Assembly (NCBI GenBank): GCA_002633025.1
Contig: NMRB01001038.1
Span: forward strand, 172,575 to 236,574
Length of the DNA stretch: 64,000 bases
Source: Notospermus geniculatus
Taxonomy: Eukaryota; Nemertea; Pilidiophora; Heteronemertea; Lineidae
Direction of reading: 5' to 3'
The first letter of the stretch is position 1. Each line of letters begins with the position of its first letter. Both the position numbers and the translations under genes were made by a program. The notes beneath the pieces are model-generated. The model did not search any database, was not told the origin of the DNA, and worked only from the letters and a program-made list of their open reading frames with translations. This document shows positions 43,541-53,515 of this stretch, piece after piece.

Positions 43541-43892
43541 CTTTAAAAAGGGAGACTCCGCTCATTGTAAACTTTTGAATTTTTATCAATCCATGGAGAC
43601 TAATGCCATGAATTGTTATGTCACTAGTGTCAATAGGCTGATGACCTTTGTAGTGAATGAGCTAATACTGTGACTGCCTAGGCCTATTGGTTGTTCCTTC
43701 ATAAATATGCATTGAGCACATATGACATCACATGTGCTGTGCAATGGCCCCATTGGGATTCAATTATTGTACTTAAAATGATGAATTTGCTGATTTAAAA
43801 AAAATTGACATGCTGCAGATATCAATGAATTTGAATGGACTAACGATATTTCAAAAATTCACAATTTCACACAATGAGTGGAGCCTCCCTTT
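43541..43892. mobile_element. MITE family AN, copy 2 (uninterrupted)
   Basis: CTTTAAAAAGGGAGACTCCG to CAATGAGTGGAGCCTCCCTT. The segment CACAATTTCACACAATGAG at 43859-43878 is the empty-site reference for the 1.93-kb insertion at 56142-58067. Confidence 0.88.
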
Positions 43893-44415
43893 CACGACAA
43901 CATTGTGATTTCAAATCGATGAAATTTGAAAACTGCTCGTTCTTGAAATGCAGCTACTGGCATGCGAAGGCAATCACCCATGAGTTCAACTTAACTAGTT
44001 TTTTTTCCATTTTCATAATAAGTTGGGAGCTAAATGGCACATTTTCCACATCCCTAATCTCTTTGTTCATTATTGATTGATTTCGTGACAACTTAAAATT
44101 CTTTTGGCGAAATCTGCAGGATTTGAAAAAAAACATATTTGGATAATTTCTTGGTTTCTGGTTTCTTTTGTTTTAAAGCAGATTGCAAATTGGCAATGAA
44201 TCATTGGTTTAAATTTTATGGAACCTTTGTTCTTGTTGTTATTACCTAATAACACAACTCACAAGTGTGATAATTTTTAAAAATTTTTAACATACATGTA
44301 CTCTGGAACGATGTTCCTTAGTGCTGAGCGATGACCTCACGTGTGATTTCAAGTAAAAAATAAAAGCTTGTACAGTGCATACGCCAGTGACCCGTGACGG
44401 TCTTGTTTGTGTCCC
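43893..44415. other. Unassigned sequence
   Basis: Nothing recognised. Confidence 0.4.
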
Positions 44416-44524
44416 GGGGCCTGTTTCATAAAGTGACTTTAAGCTAATGGTACCTTTAACCAAATGGAAAATGCATTGAGTTAATGGTACCAATAGTTTA
44501 ACCTCGCTTTATGAAACAGGCCCC
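44416..44524. mobile_element. GGGCC-type foldback AP
   Basis: GGGGCCTGTTTCATAAAG at the left and the same inverted at the right, then GACTTTAAG-TAATGGTACC / GGTACCATTAACTCAAT pairing inward. 109 bp. Confidence 0.9.
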
Positions 44525-44598
44525 AGGCCATTGTCATTGACATTTATATTAGACTGGTCCTCTGTCGTACCGCTCCGTGCCTCTTTTCTCTGTTAATA

Positions 44599-44603
44599 AT
44601 TAA

Positions 44604-44638
<35 letters not shown>

Positions 44639-44641
44639 ATA
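44599..44641. repeat. (ATAA)n microsatellite
   Basis: About ten AATA/ATAA units. On the minus strand it yields runs of FIYL in two frames, which are not coding. Confidence 0.97.
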
Positions 44642-45054
44642 GAGAAGTTGGTAAGATAAAAGTCCCCAATTGGGAAGGTATAGGTAAAAAAATCGCCAGA
44701 AATCATTTTGGGTAAAAAAGAGAAAAAAATACAGGTGTACTTGAAACTTGGCATTTGAGGTATTTTTAGTATGGTATTTGGTATTTTTACAGAGGCCTGC
44801 ATGTACAGTACCTTCCAAGTTGGCAATTTTTTCCTTATGAATTCTTACCTTTTTCGGCCTAATTAGGGATTTTTACCTATTTTTCAACTGGGGATTTTTA
44901 CCTTCGATGATTTTCACATTCGTTGGCAAACATTCAGTGGTCGGCCACCTGTTGACATATGAGATATTTGTTCATTAGCCATACTCCACTTAAACGAATG
45001 GTGTATAATTCGTGGCCAACCCTCTATGGTGGCCAACTGCTCTTTTGTTCACCT

Positions 45055-45092
45055 TACATGTACATGTACATGTACATGTACACGTACATGTA
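45055..45092. repeat. (ACATGT)n microsatellite
   Basis: Five to six units of the self-complementary hexamer ACATGT with one CACGT variant. Related shorter runs are at 34623 and 60367. Confidence 0.95.
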
Positions 45093-45369
45093 TTACCCCT
45101 CAAAGGAAAGTGAATTTTTCATGTTTAACCCTGTTCAGCAAATGATACTAAAAATCTTTGGCATGTTCGGTGACGCTAATTGCCAAATTGAGTTGAACAA
45201 ATGATAATTATGAGTTTGAATTAAGCAACAACAGGAAAGGAAAGGTGTGCCAGGCCAGAACACCAAGGCAAGAGGGTGTCTACTCTAAACTGCAATTTCA
45301 CCTTGTACTAATTTTGATTCGACCAATGATGCCAAGGACTACATGTAAGACCTAAAACTACTAAACATT

Positions 45370-45490
45370 GAAGATTATCTTGAACTGAAGCTGAGCCACA
45401 ACTTTTCGATTGTCACATCATGCCCTGCAAACCTGAACAATTGAAAGTTGTGGCTCAACCCGAGTTCAAGATAATTTTCGTTTGGTGCAT
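45370..45490. mobile_element. Foldback AQ, GGGCCGAATGC edge
   Basis: GAAGATTATCTTGAACTGAA faces its diverged complement ending CAAGATAATTTTC, with GAGCCACAACTTT / AAAGTTGTGGCTC inside. Beyond the right arm, on the other strand, is GGGCCGAATGCACC, a GGGCC-type edge. Confidence 0.8.
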
Positions 45491-45504
45491 TCGGCCCTGG
45501 GTGA

Positions 45505-45712
45505 GTGGAAAAACTTGCCCAACAGTTGGGTTAACCTTTAACTACCGGATACTAAATGTTTTGTGAATACATGTAAATTTATCCAAATTTGGGGTTAATT
45601 TCTTCACCCATCATGTTGGCTAAATTTTACCCATCATTAGCTTGGTGCTATTTTACAACCTTGTTGGGTGAAAAATCAACCAACGTTGGGTGCTTTGCAA
45701 CCAACAATTTTT
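45505..45712. repeat. GTTGGGT-rich degenerate repeat
   Basis: GTTGGGT or its complement occurs many times (CAGTTGGGTTAACC, TTGTTGGGTGAAAAA, CAACGTTGGGTGC). It may be a decayed tandem repeat or foldback. Confidence 0.55.
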
Positions 45713-46218
45713 AATAAGTGATGATAGTGTTTGGTGTCATCACCCTACCGTCATCAAGAAATCTCTGCTCCTGACTCACACTGATGGAAGTAGATCTATA
45801 AAATAATCTTAAGAGCATCTCATGATTCTCTCCCCCGGGCATGAGAACCTTAACACCATTTGACCCCTGGGGGTACAGCGATAAAACCCTTTTGTTATGA
45901 AGTACAGGATTAAAGTTTGGAATCCTCCCTTGGTAGTCACTCTGAAATGACCTAATCATCTGTTAATTAGTCAGAAGGAGATGAATTATTGGATTTCATC
46001 AAGGATTCACCCAGAAATGGAGACAGTGAGTCGTTGACAATATCAAGTGATCGACTTTGTCGGATTTTGCCATTTTGGAATTTTTCGTGCTCATTCTTCT
46101 AACCTTGTTTAGGTTCCCGAAGAACTTCTTACACCAGATCATCATTTGTAACCTCATCATTGGATCGCAGGCCAGGAGAGGTTTTGTCAGAGGCGGTTAA
46201 GAGTTACTGCTCTAACCC

Positions 46219-46486
46219 TTATGCCTACATCACACTGAGCTAGTTCTCAGTACGTTCATATAAATGTCGCCGAACGGGCTCAAACTGTGGGCGATAGCAA
46301 TGAACGTAGTGGCAACTTTTTACAGTCCTTTTACGAACTTCATGGACGGGCTTGGACGGGAAGGATGCTCCAGCACTTCGAGGCATTATTTGGCCAACAT
46401 TACACGTTCTGGCCCGTTTTACGATTTTTTAGGACGGGAACAGGACGTTTTGAGAACGACGTGTACTTAAGTGTGACAGTACCTTT
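46219..46486. mobile_element. MITE family D, copy 2
   Basis: CATCACACTGAGCTAGTTCT to GTGTGACAGTACCTTT. Includes CGAGGCATTATTTGGCC, the uninterrupted target of element AR. About 268 bp. Confidence 0.82.
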
Positions 46487-46617
46487 ACTCTCAAGCGACG
46501 AGTTTGACAACACTAGTCGTAGTTGTACAGTTTTTCTGACTTTAAAAGGCAGAAAAAAATACTCACTCTTCAGACTAAGTGTTGGCGAATTCATAACACA
46601 TGTATCATACGGGGGGG

Positions 46618-46974
46618 GGGGCAAACAAAACACTCAAGCATACGTCCACTGGCCAGGCCCGTGGCCCAGAGCCGAAAACTTCTGATAGAAATGGATGGAT
46701 AATCTTCCTAGAAGAAAAAGAAAAAGACACCAAGGTGTCCCGATTCGGTCCAGTGGACAGAGCTCCAGGCCTATTTTGTAAAACAATCACGCTGATGTGG
46801 TTGGCCAGTAAATAATAAAAGGACTTGTCTGACTTTGCTTCACAAACTCTGGCCGTGGAGGTAAAACTACTGGACCAAATCGAGGTATCTTGTGGTGTTT
46901 GTTTTCTCCCAGAAAGGACGCATTCACACTGGTGGCTGAAGTATGCTTGTGTGTTTTTCTGGGCCACCCTTGGT
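46618..46974. mobile_element. Diverged relative of the mariner-like element
   Basis: Shares GGATGGATAATCTTCCTAGA, GATTCGGTCCAGTGG and GGACCAAATCGAGGTATCTT with 10862-11352, and its ends share CTCAAGCATACGTCC / ACAAGCATACTTC. The left end is obscured by a G tract at 46610-46621; the right end is GGGTGGCCCAGAAAAACAC. The 120-codon minus frame across it is not coding. Confidence 0.7.
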
Positions 46975-47077
46975 ACTGTGGCTCGTATCGGCGAATTCTA
47001 CTGGTTACGTAACAGGGTAGGGTAAAATGAACAACGCCACGCTTATTGACGTAAAATCTTTCTTTATGCAACATGTA

Positions 47078-47143
47078 TGCAACTTTTTACAGTCTTTTTA
47101 CGAACTATGGACGGGCTCGGGCGGGAAGGGTGCTTCGAGACAT
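47078..47143. mobile_element. MITE family D, internal fragment
   Basis: CAACTTTTTACAGTCTTTTT and GAACTATGGACGGGCTCGG match the D interior. No ends. Confidence 0.7.
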
Positions 47144-47519
47144 TAATGGCCCAATCACACTGAGCTAATTCTCTGTACGTTCTTGAAAAATTTGCCGGGC
47201 GAACCGGCTCAAACTGTGTGCGAACGGAATGGACGTAGTGGCAACTTTTTACAGTTTTTTTACGAAATTCATGGACGGAAAGGGTGATCCAGAACACCGA
47301 GGCATTGGGTCATGAATAAAGACTAGTAAATGCTTTTTCTTGAATTTTGCAATACAAATGCACTAAGCAATGCTGTACAAATCTGAAGTAAAAGCATTGG
47401 CTAGTCTTTATTCATATGACCCATTATTTGGCCAATGGTTACACGTTCTAGCCCATTTTACGACTTTTTTAGGACGGGGCAGGATGTTTTGAGAACTACC
47501 TCAGTGTGACAGGACCTTA
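47144..47519. mobile_element. MITE family D, copy 3, interrupted by AR
   Basis: AATCACACTGAGCTAATTC to CTACCTCAGTGTGACAGG, interrupted at GAGGCATT / ATTATTTGG by AR. Without AR the length is about 257 bp, as in the other copies. Confidence 0.88.
47307..47422. mobile_element. Foldback AR nested in D, 3-bp TSD
   Basis: GGGTCATGAATAAAGACTAG faces GGGTCATATGAATAAAGACT, then GTAAATGCTTTT / CCAATGCTTTT. Copies 1 and 2 of D read GAGGCATTATTTGG; here ATT is present on both sides (47304-47306, 47423-47425), so three bases were duplicated. Confidence 0.92.
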
Positions 47520-47667
47520 AGGTACTGTCACACTGAAGTAGTTCTCAAAACGTCCTGCCCGGTCTTGAAAAAATCGCAAAACGGGCTAGAACGTGTAACG
47601 TTGGTCAAAAATGCCTCGATGTGCTGGAGCCCCCTTCCCGTTTTGAGAACTGTGTGACAGTACCTTA
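47520..47667. mobile_element. MITE family D, internally deleted copy 4
   Basis: AAGGTACTGTCACACTGAAG to GTGTGACAGTACCTT, only 148 bp; the right half of the interior is lost. It directly follows copy 3, end to end. Confidence 0.85.
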
Positions 47668-47969
47668 CATCGCAAAGGATAAGAGCCATACGAAGCTGTG
47701 TCCATGACAAGCAGAGATGACAATGCCTATTTGGAGTCCTAATCATGAGAAAGACAGAAAGGCATTCCATTAGATCCTGGGAGACTTCTCACGGGGTACG
47801 ACAAGCCGGTGACGAACATCCTGACTCAGAAACAATGCTGTCGAAATTCCTCCACCGTCATCATTCAAAATGGCGAGGAATTACTGGACATCAGGTGGCT
47901 TTTTTCCGCGATTTTTGTCATTGCACCGTTACATCGCATCACATAACACTACACTGCATTCCACATCCG

Positions 47970-48370
47970 AGTGGCGCGAGGTTTTCAGCCGACGGATAAC
48001 TCCGCAACGGCTGAGCCGATTTTGACATACCATACATCAATCGGTTTGTCTTTTTTGGCGCTACAGCCATCATCACTATCATTTTCCCACAAAACGTGAC
48101 AGAAAAAAGTTCCTTCACAAATCACTGTTTGTGTTGACGGCCGAAATGGCGGCCATTTGGAAATGACGCAATGCATCGCGCACGTGTAAACTGCACTGAA
48201 CACCATGGCGAAATGAAATGGGTTTTGAGAAAGGGATCCGTTATGTCGGCCTTACGCGAAAAATGAAGATAGCAGAAAGATACCGACAAGAAAGACAAGT
48301 CGATTTACGTATGTTTCGTCAAATTTGACCGAGCCGTTGCGGAGCTATCGTTCATAAACCTCGCGCCACT
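47970..48370. mobile_element. 401-bp TIR element AS
   Basis: AGTGGCGCGAGGTTTTCAGC faces AGTGGCGCGAGGTTTATGAA, then CTCCGCAACGGCT on both arms, for about 75 bp at roughly three-quarters identity. Frame 48206-47985 lies inside and is not coding. Confidence 0.85.
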
Positions 48371-48570
48371 GGGAAGTGGAATGAACTGTAGGCTTACGTC
48401 GCTTCCGTGTAATTTGTTGGGCGTTGTGTGGTTCATCTTTGGATTAGGAAGGGTCGATGTAAACTTAGTCATCTCTTATCGGGGCAATCGATTGTATGAC
48501 CTGGGGAATCTTTAACAAGCTATTGTCCTACGATTAGTTGTGATTCATTGAAGTGAGGAGAAAAGAGTTG

Positions 48571-48630
48571 GAAAATATCGGCTCAGTGCAACTCACGTTG
48601 GAAAATATCGGCTCAGTGCAACTCACGTTT
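48571..48630 (+). repeat. 30-bp tandem duplication
   Basis: GAAAATATCGGCTCAGTGCA then ACTCACGTT, twice in tandem with only the last base changed. Confidence 0.97.
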
Positions 48631-49199
48631 GAAAACTAGCGTTTGAGTAGAACTAGCCATGATTATTAAGCGATTCGCCAGGTTTTTTTTGAGAAGGAAG
48701 CAGATCGAGGAAACATGGTTTCACACCTAGGGGCAGTATCAATCTGAAGAGGTCGCCACCATCGTTCCTTGGCTAAGACCTCTGAAAAGGGCTGGAACCC
48801 AGCACAAAATTCTTGTGCTCATCGATTTTGCAAATTATTTGATAAAATAATCTCACCGAAAATTAGAATTTGTTCCAGTATTTGTAATTACTAGTATTTT
48901 AACATTCCGTTGGGTATTCGATGTTTTATTGTGGAAAAAAGAACGAACTCTTTCGAATCCCTACGCAATTCGCTGTGCAACAGTCAGAAATTCATCCGCC
49001 ACCAACAATGCAATCGGGGTCTTCCTCGGGCACTTTCTAGTCGAGATCCCAGGGTCACTTAAAAGGCTTTGGAACTGTAATTATCATCACGCAAGAAGAT
49101 CTTTACTCCACTCTAATGAAATAGTCAAATCAAAAACCCGTAAGGTATGTCATGTATCCTTATTAGATGTACCTATAGTAAAACTTTGGAGATGATCCA
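48631..49199. other. Unassigned sequence
   Basis: Nothing recognised; the 88-codon frame 48929-49195 has no known motif. Confidence 0.4.
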
Positions 49200-49439
49200 G
49201 TCAATAGTTCAGGAGGTATTGCACATTTTGTGTTTTCGGTTTTGGATACCTACTGGCCAAGCCAAGAATCAAATCGGACCGAAATTTGGTATCGCAGGTC
49301 ATCTGACCTAGGGGTATGCATACGTATGCATGTACAAAGTTTCAGGTCAATAGCTCCAGCGGTTACGAAACGTGTCCTGCTAACGGTTAACGGACGACGA
49401 CGGACGCTGCACCACCGTAAGAGCTCACCAGGTGAGTAA
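49200..49439 (-). repeat. AI-type repeat end, inverse orientation
   Basis: CAGCGGTTACGAAACGTGTC, TTAACGGACGACGACGGACG and the head palindrome GAGCTCACCAGGTGAG. It mirrors 36219-36300. Confidence 0.72.
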
Positions 49440-49732
49440 AAATTCTCAGTCCTGATCGGGTTAAAAGCTACATGTCAAATCAGCCAAACCAGTGGCATAC
49501 CGTCTGTATCTTACGATGACTCCTTCACATTGAAGAGCAAGAAATGGTCATTATATCCAAAGAGTTCCCAATTATTGAACGATTGGAAAAGGTGCAATGA
49601 GTATGCCCAGAAATATGATTCACTGAATGCTGTATTATTAGATGAGAAGTGTGTCCGTTTTATATGTGAATCGGACATGGATAGTCACCAAGAATGGATC
49701 CATAATCAAACCAAGTCTCATTTAGGGACCGT

Positions 49733-50511
49733 CTCAAAAATACCTTGAAGCCAACGGAGTGTAATTTTTTTGAGTATAGGGTGAGAGGGGTGGCTAACTT
49801 CATGGTCACCATTTCATTTCTTGAAAAAAAATTGGCTTCATGGAATTTCTAAAAAAATATATTGACATTTTGAAACTTCTATTTTCATGACACCTTGCAA
49901 AGTGTGGTTTTCATCAATTGATGATCTGATTGTGATGTTAAAAATGGATACATACTGAAGTCAACTCTTACATATAATACCAAGACTGCTCTGGATACTG
50001 TTCTTAAAGACAGCCAAATTAAAACTGTGCCAAAAATTACCCTGTTGCATGTTAAATTTATGTAATCTAAAAACCGGTATTCGACTGATGTACACCCCAA
50101 GAGGGTATTGAAACAAACTGTATTGAGAATAGAAATAAACATACGTCGCTTAGAGGTTGCAAAAATATAGAAAAAAAAGTTGTGTTTTTAATGAACAAGT
50201 TGTTTAGTCCCTTTCTTCTTACCCAACATCTTTCTCTAATTTTTGATACCACCCATGATTGAAGCCAATGGGGATGGTAGCTCAACAGAGGGCAGCACAC
50301 CGAAACTAGGGCCTAATAAAATGGACGCCTTTTGTGTAGGAAATTGATCAGGACCGGGATGCATTTCAATAGTTTTAACCACTAGTGACACCTATTGAAA
50401 AAGTCGGCTATCGTCCCCATTAGATGCCGAAATTTCACTTCTGAGGGGTGGGAGTTAGGACAGAAGTGAAAAACATTTCTTTGGCTTTAAGGTATTTTGG
50501 AGATGGTCCCT
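49733..50511. mobile_element. Element AA-like, copy 2 (779 bp)
   Basis: AGGGACCGTCTCAAAAATAC faces AGGGACCATCTCCAAAATAC, then CTTGAAGCCAA / CTTAAAGCCAA. The interior differs from 25708-26353 and includes a copy of repeat BB (50280-50432). No transposase domain recognised in the frames at 49885-50300. Confidence 0.8.
50280..50432 (+). repeat. Dispersed repeat BB, copy 1
   Basis: AGAGGGCAGCACACCGAAAC, ATGGACGCCTTTTGTGT and TGACACCTATTGA match 60555-60718. Confidence 0.8.
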
Positions 50512-51040
50512 TACTCAATAACGTCGTCAAGAACACATGTGGCTCCCAGTAGCACACCGACTTTCTCGATGCTCAGGGTTATGAGTCACTGATGGCCGTA
50601 GAAAATCAAATGCGAGTTGCTGACAAATGCAATAACATCGTCCACATTAATGGAACATGCAATTTGGAATTTTATTTTCAGCTAAATCCAATTTTCTTAA
50701 TTTGTTGGTTTCTGAAGGAGGCAGGGCCTTTCAGTGGAAACTCAACCTCAAACTCAAGTATGGGGAAGCATCGTGCCATCATAGAGCACCGCAATTAATT
50801 CACCAGGGAGATACAACGGCCAAACTAGAGATGCAAAATGGTTATTGACTGGATAATGCGTGGACAAGCTGAACAAATGAGGCACTATATTTTTTCATGA
50901 CTCAGTAATGGTGACTGACAGCTGCTGGCTTCCACAACTTGAAAAAAAATTATGGTGTCTGTTGTCGAGACGGCGAGCCCAGACTACGTCATGTAAATTT
51001 TGAGATGGCCGACAGCTATCCCAACAGTGTTTTCAAATTA
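50512..51040. other. Unassigned sequence
   Basis: Nothing recognised. Confidence 0.4.
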
Positions 51041-51160
51041 GAGCTGTCAGTTAGTTGACCGACAGGAGTCACTACGTTCCAATTCTATGCCTAGCGGACA
51101 CCATTCAGAAGAATTTTCTATTTTATTGGTCCGCTATAACTTTGCTGCCGTCTTTAAAGG
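51041..51160 (+). repeat. Dispersed repeat I, copy 3
   Basis: AGAGCTGTCAGTTAGTTGAC, CCAATTCTATGCCTAGCGGA and TTGGTCCGCTATAACTTTGC match 9460-9625. Confidence 0.72.
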
Positions 51161-51299
51161 GAGACGTCCGAAAGATATTGCCCGGTTGTTTTTGTTTTGA
51201 TTAGCGCACAGCGCCGTCTGTTAATCAACGGTGACACTACGCTATGGCACAGGCCCCTGGCGAGCTATCAGTGAGTTTAGAACACGTGACCTTGTTTTT

Positions 51300-51535
51300 T
51301 TGGTTAGATACGTGCACTGAGTAGTGTACAATGTAATATGATCTATCTGAATACAGTAGAGCTCTCCCTGCAGTTTGTTTCAATGTGTGCTGAAATACTA
51401 GGCCTTGATTCTCTGAAGTAGGTATCAGGCAAACATTTTGGGGACCTTCCCGAGCTATGAGAACTCCACCTGCACTCTCCTAACATTTTGAAAATACCGC
51501 AAAATTCAATACAGAGGGGCTTTAAGTTATTGAAA
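51300..51535. mobile_element. Element H, copy 2 (truncated, inverse)
   Basis: Read on the minus strand: CTTAAAGCCCCTCTGTATTG, GGTCCCCAAAATG, CAGCACACATTGAAA. It matches 8882-9143 but lacks a clear second end. Confidence 0.75.
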
Positions 51536-51895
51536 ATAAGATCGAGACATGTTTTTGGCCATCCGATATAACCAACCTCGTACCCAGGGCTTGGCTTGCT
51601 CCTGGATTATTGACTGTCGCTCACCAAACCCTGGCATACAGAATCACGGCATGTGATTGTCGCTGAAGTCAGTGGAAGTGATGTCATAAAACCACGAATT
51701 AACTTGTAAGATCGGTACCATTATACTAAATGAAGAATGAAGAAAAGTGCACAAACACCAAAGAAAATGTTTTCTGACGTTGGTAATGGCTAGGTTCATT
51801 GATTGATGTTTGAATGAATGCATAAATAAAGAAACAATGGATTCTAAAATATTATCATAATCATCGGCAAAGCTTCGGGAACTTCCGTGAATTTC

Positions 51896-52064
51896 CAAGA
51901 CAGGCGCGGCACCCGGCGCACGCCCCCTTTCGGCCAACAAATCTATAAAATCGACCGTGAAATTATGAAATTTGGAGCAAATCATCGAAATTCATCGCAG
52001 ATTTCAATGTTTCTAGCACAGTGCGCCCCCTCTTCCCCGAAATTCTGGATCCGCCCCTGCAAGA
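51896..52064. mobile_element. hAT-like element, CAGGGGCGGATCC, 5-bp TSD
   Basis: On the minus strand CAGGGGCGGATCCAGAATTT starts at 52059 and the inverted end CAGGCGCGGCACCCGG is at 51901. CAAGA flanks it on both sides (51896-51900, 52060-52064). 159 bp, non-coding; the 113-codon frame across it is spurious. Confidence 0.9.
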
Positions 52065-52141
52065 ATCTTGCAATTTCGCGAACCTGTGAATCCAGGGGTT
52101 AGTGAGAGACAGTCGCGGCTGCAGTGCGTACTATACCCCTG

Positions 52142-52250
52142 CGCCCATATTCATAAAACTACTTAAGTCGAAGTGTGTCACTTATCCTGTGTTCAGCACA
52201 AAAGATAAGTATCACACTTTGACTTTAAGTATGTTTATGAATATGGACCC
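52142..52250. mobile_element. GGGCC-type foldback
   Basis: GCCCATATTCATAAAACTAC faces GGTCCATATTCATAAACATA, then TTAAGTC-AAGTGTG-CACTTATC pairing. 109 bp hairpin followed by CCCTGGGCACGAGGTTGG. Confidence 0.88.
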
Positions 52251-52523
52251 TGGGCACGAGGTTGGACAGTAGCTTACAAGGTTTTCCACATTGGAAAACA
52301 CTCTCGAATCTCTGAAGCAAGAACGCTCGTTGCCACTGCACTGATTGACAACGAGAGCCATCTGTCCTAAAATCTCTTCACTAGCAGAACCCTCAGTCTT
52401 GTCTGCCGACGACAACAGACGCAGCTCCACATTTAGATTTTCTCGTCAAGTTTTTGCTCGCTGTCGGCAACTCAGTTGTAGATGGGAATCGTTTGTTTTA
52501 CTGGTCATGGCTAAGGGCCTAGG

Positions 52524-52635
52524 AAAGCAGTAATGGTATAGGGCCAGTAATGCGTTGGCTTTGGCCCTTTAACTCATTATTGTATCTTTCTTTTTCTTTG
52601 AATAAAGTTATATTCAACAAAGCAGTAATGGTATA
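52524..52635 (+). mobile_element. Hairpin-tailed retroposon Y, 78-bp copy with 17-bp TSD
   Basis: AAAGCAGTAATGGTATA at 52524-52540 and 52619-52635 flanks GGGCCAGTAATGCG-TGGCTTTGGCCC and a T-rich tail ending TTTGAATAAAGTTATATTCA. A perfect TSD this long around a 78-bp 3' fragment is good evidence for target-primed reverse transcription. Confidence 0.93.
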
Positions 52636-52653
52636 TAGCCCACAGAACCGGAT

Positions 52654-52668
52654 GGGGGGGGGGGGGGG
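52654..52668 (+). repeat. G homopolymer beside the gap
   Basis: About 15 G in a row, ten bases before the assembly gap. Similar G or C tracts of 11-13 bases are at 4849, 33691, 33976, 43430 and 46610. Confidence 0.95.
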
Positions 52669-52677
52669 TAAGCGATG

Positions 52678-53023
52678 NNNNNNNNNNNNNNNNNNNNNNN
52701 NNNNNNNNNNNNNNNNNNNNNNNNNNNNNNNNNNNNNNNNNNNNNNNNNNNNNNNNNNNNNNNNNNNNNNNNNNNNNNNNNNNNNNNNNNNNNNNNNNNN
52801 NNNNNNNNNNNNNNNNNNNNNNNNNNNNNNNNNNNNNNNNNNNNNNNNNNNNNNNNNNNNNNNNNNNNNNNNNNNNNNNNNNNNNNNNNNNNNNNNNNNN
52901 NNNNNNNNNNNNNNNNNNNNNNNNNNNNNNNNNNNNNNNNNNNNNNNNNNNNNNNNNNNNNNNNNNNNNNNNNNNNNNNNNNNNNNNNNNNNNNNNNNNN
53001 NNNNNNNNNNNNNNNNNNNNNNN
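52678..53023. other. Assembly gap (346 N)
   Basis: Undetermined sequence between a G tract and the start of a 573-bp palindrome, both hard to sequence. Open frames called across it have no meaning. The palindrome's left arm may continue into it. Confidence 0.99.
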
Positions 53024-53114
53024 ATCACCGTGGAGAATCAGTAGCAACCTCGCCGATTTTTCCCCCCAGGCAGCTGCACTCGCCGGTCGGCATTTTACTC
53101 CTCACCGATTCAAA

Positions 53115-53148
53115 ATGGCGGACGTGGAGAAGATGCCCATGAAAACAG
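53115..53148 (+). CDS. Candidate first coding exon, left arm
   Basis: ATG at 53115 in context AAAATGG (A at -3, G at +4) opens MADVEKMPMKT and ends ACAG then GTAAAAAG, a consensus-like donor (phase 1). Upstream about 90 bp are GC-rich, as in many 5' leaders. The protein is unknown to me and 11 residues are too few for a family call. I found no convincing next exon; a TTGCAG acceptor at about 53871 leads to a short frame only. Confidence 0.35.
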
Positions 53149-53481
53149 GTAAAAAGATGATGATTAAAGTATTCTAATCGAGACGAGACATCGACGAGGC
53201 TATTTCTACGATACCAACGATTCGATTGATGTATACTTTGTCTTAATATGTGATCTAGCAGTGACGTTTGAACCAAAAAAGTTACCGGTACGCGATATGT
53301 ACATTTCTTCACCATTCCTTCTGCATCTATCGGGTGCCGTTTTCGCAACTTTTTTGGTTCAAACGTCACTGTTAGATCACATATCAAGACAAAATATACA
53401 TCGATCGAATCGTTGGTATCGTAGAAATAGCCTCGTCGATGTCTCGTCCCGATTAGAACACTTTAATCATAATCTTTTTAC

Positions 53482-53515
53482 CTGTTTTTAGGGGCATCTT
53501 CTCCACGTCCGCCAT
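53482..53515 (-). CDS. Candidate first coding exon, right arm (inverted copy)
   Basis: Same context on the minus strand: ATG at 53515, MADVEKMPLKT, then donor GTAAAAAG. It differs from the left copy by one residue (ATG to CTA at codon 9). The two copies face each other across the centre, so at most one can lead into an undisturbed gene; the other may be a dead duplicate. Confidence 0.33.

Noticed and set aside
44593-44826. Frames with FIYLFIYLFIYL.
   Set aside because: Direct translation of the ATAA microsatellite.
46605-46967. 120-codon minus frame and companions.
   Set aside because: Lies entirely in the diverged mariner-like element and matches no transposase motif such as a DDE/D triad.
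52519-53142. Open frames across the gap.
   Set aside because: They consist mainly of undetermined residues.
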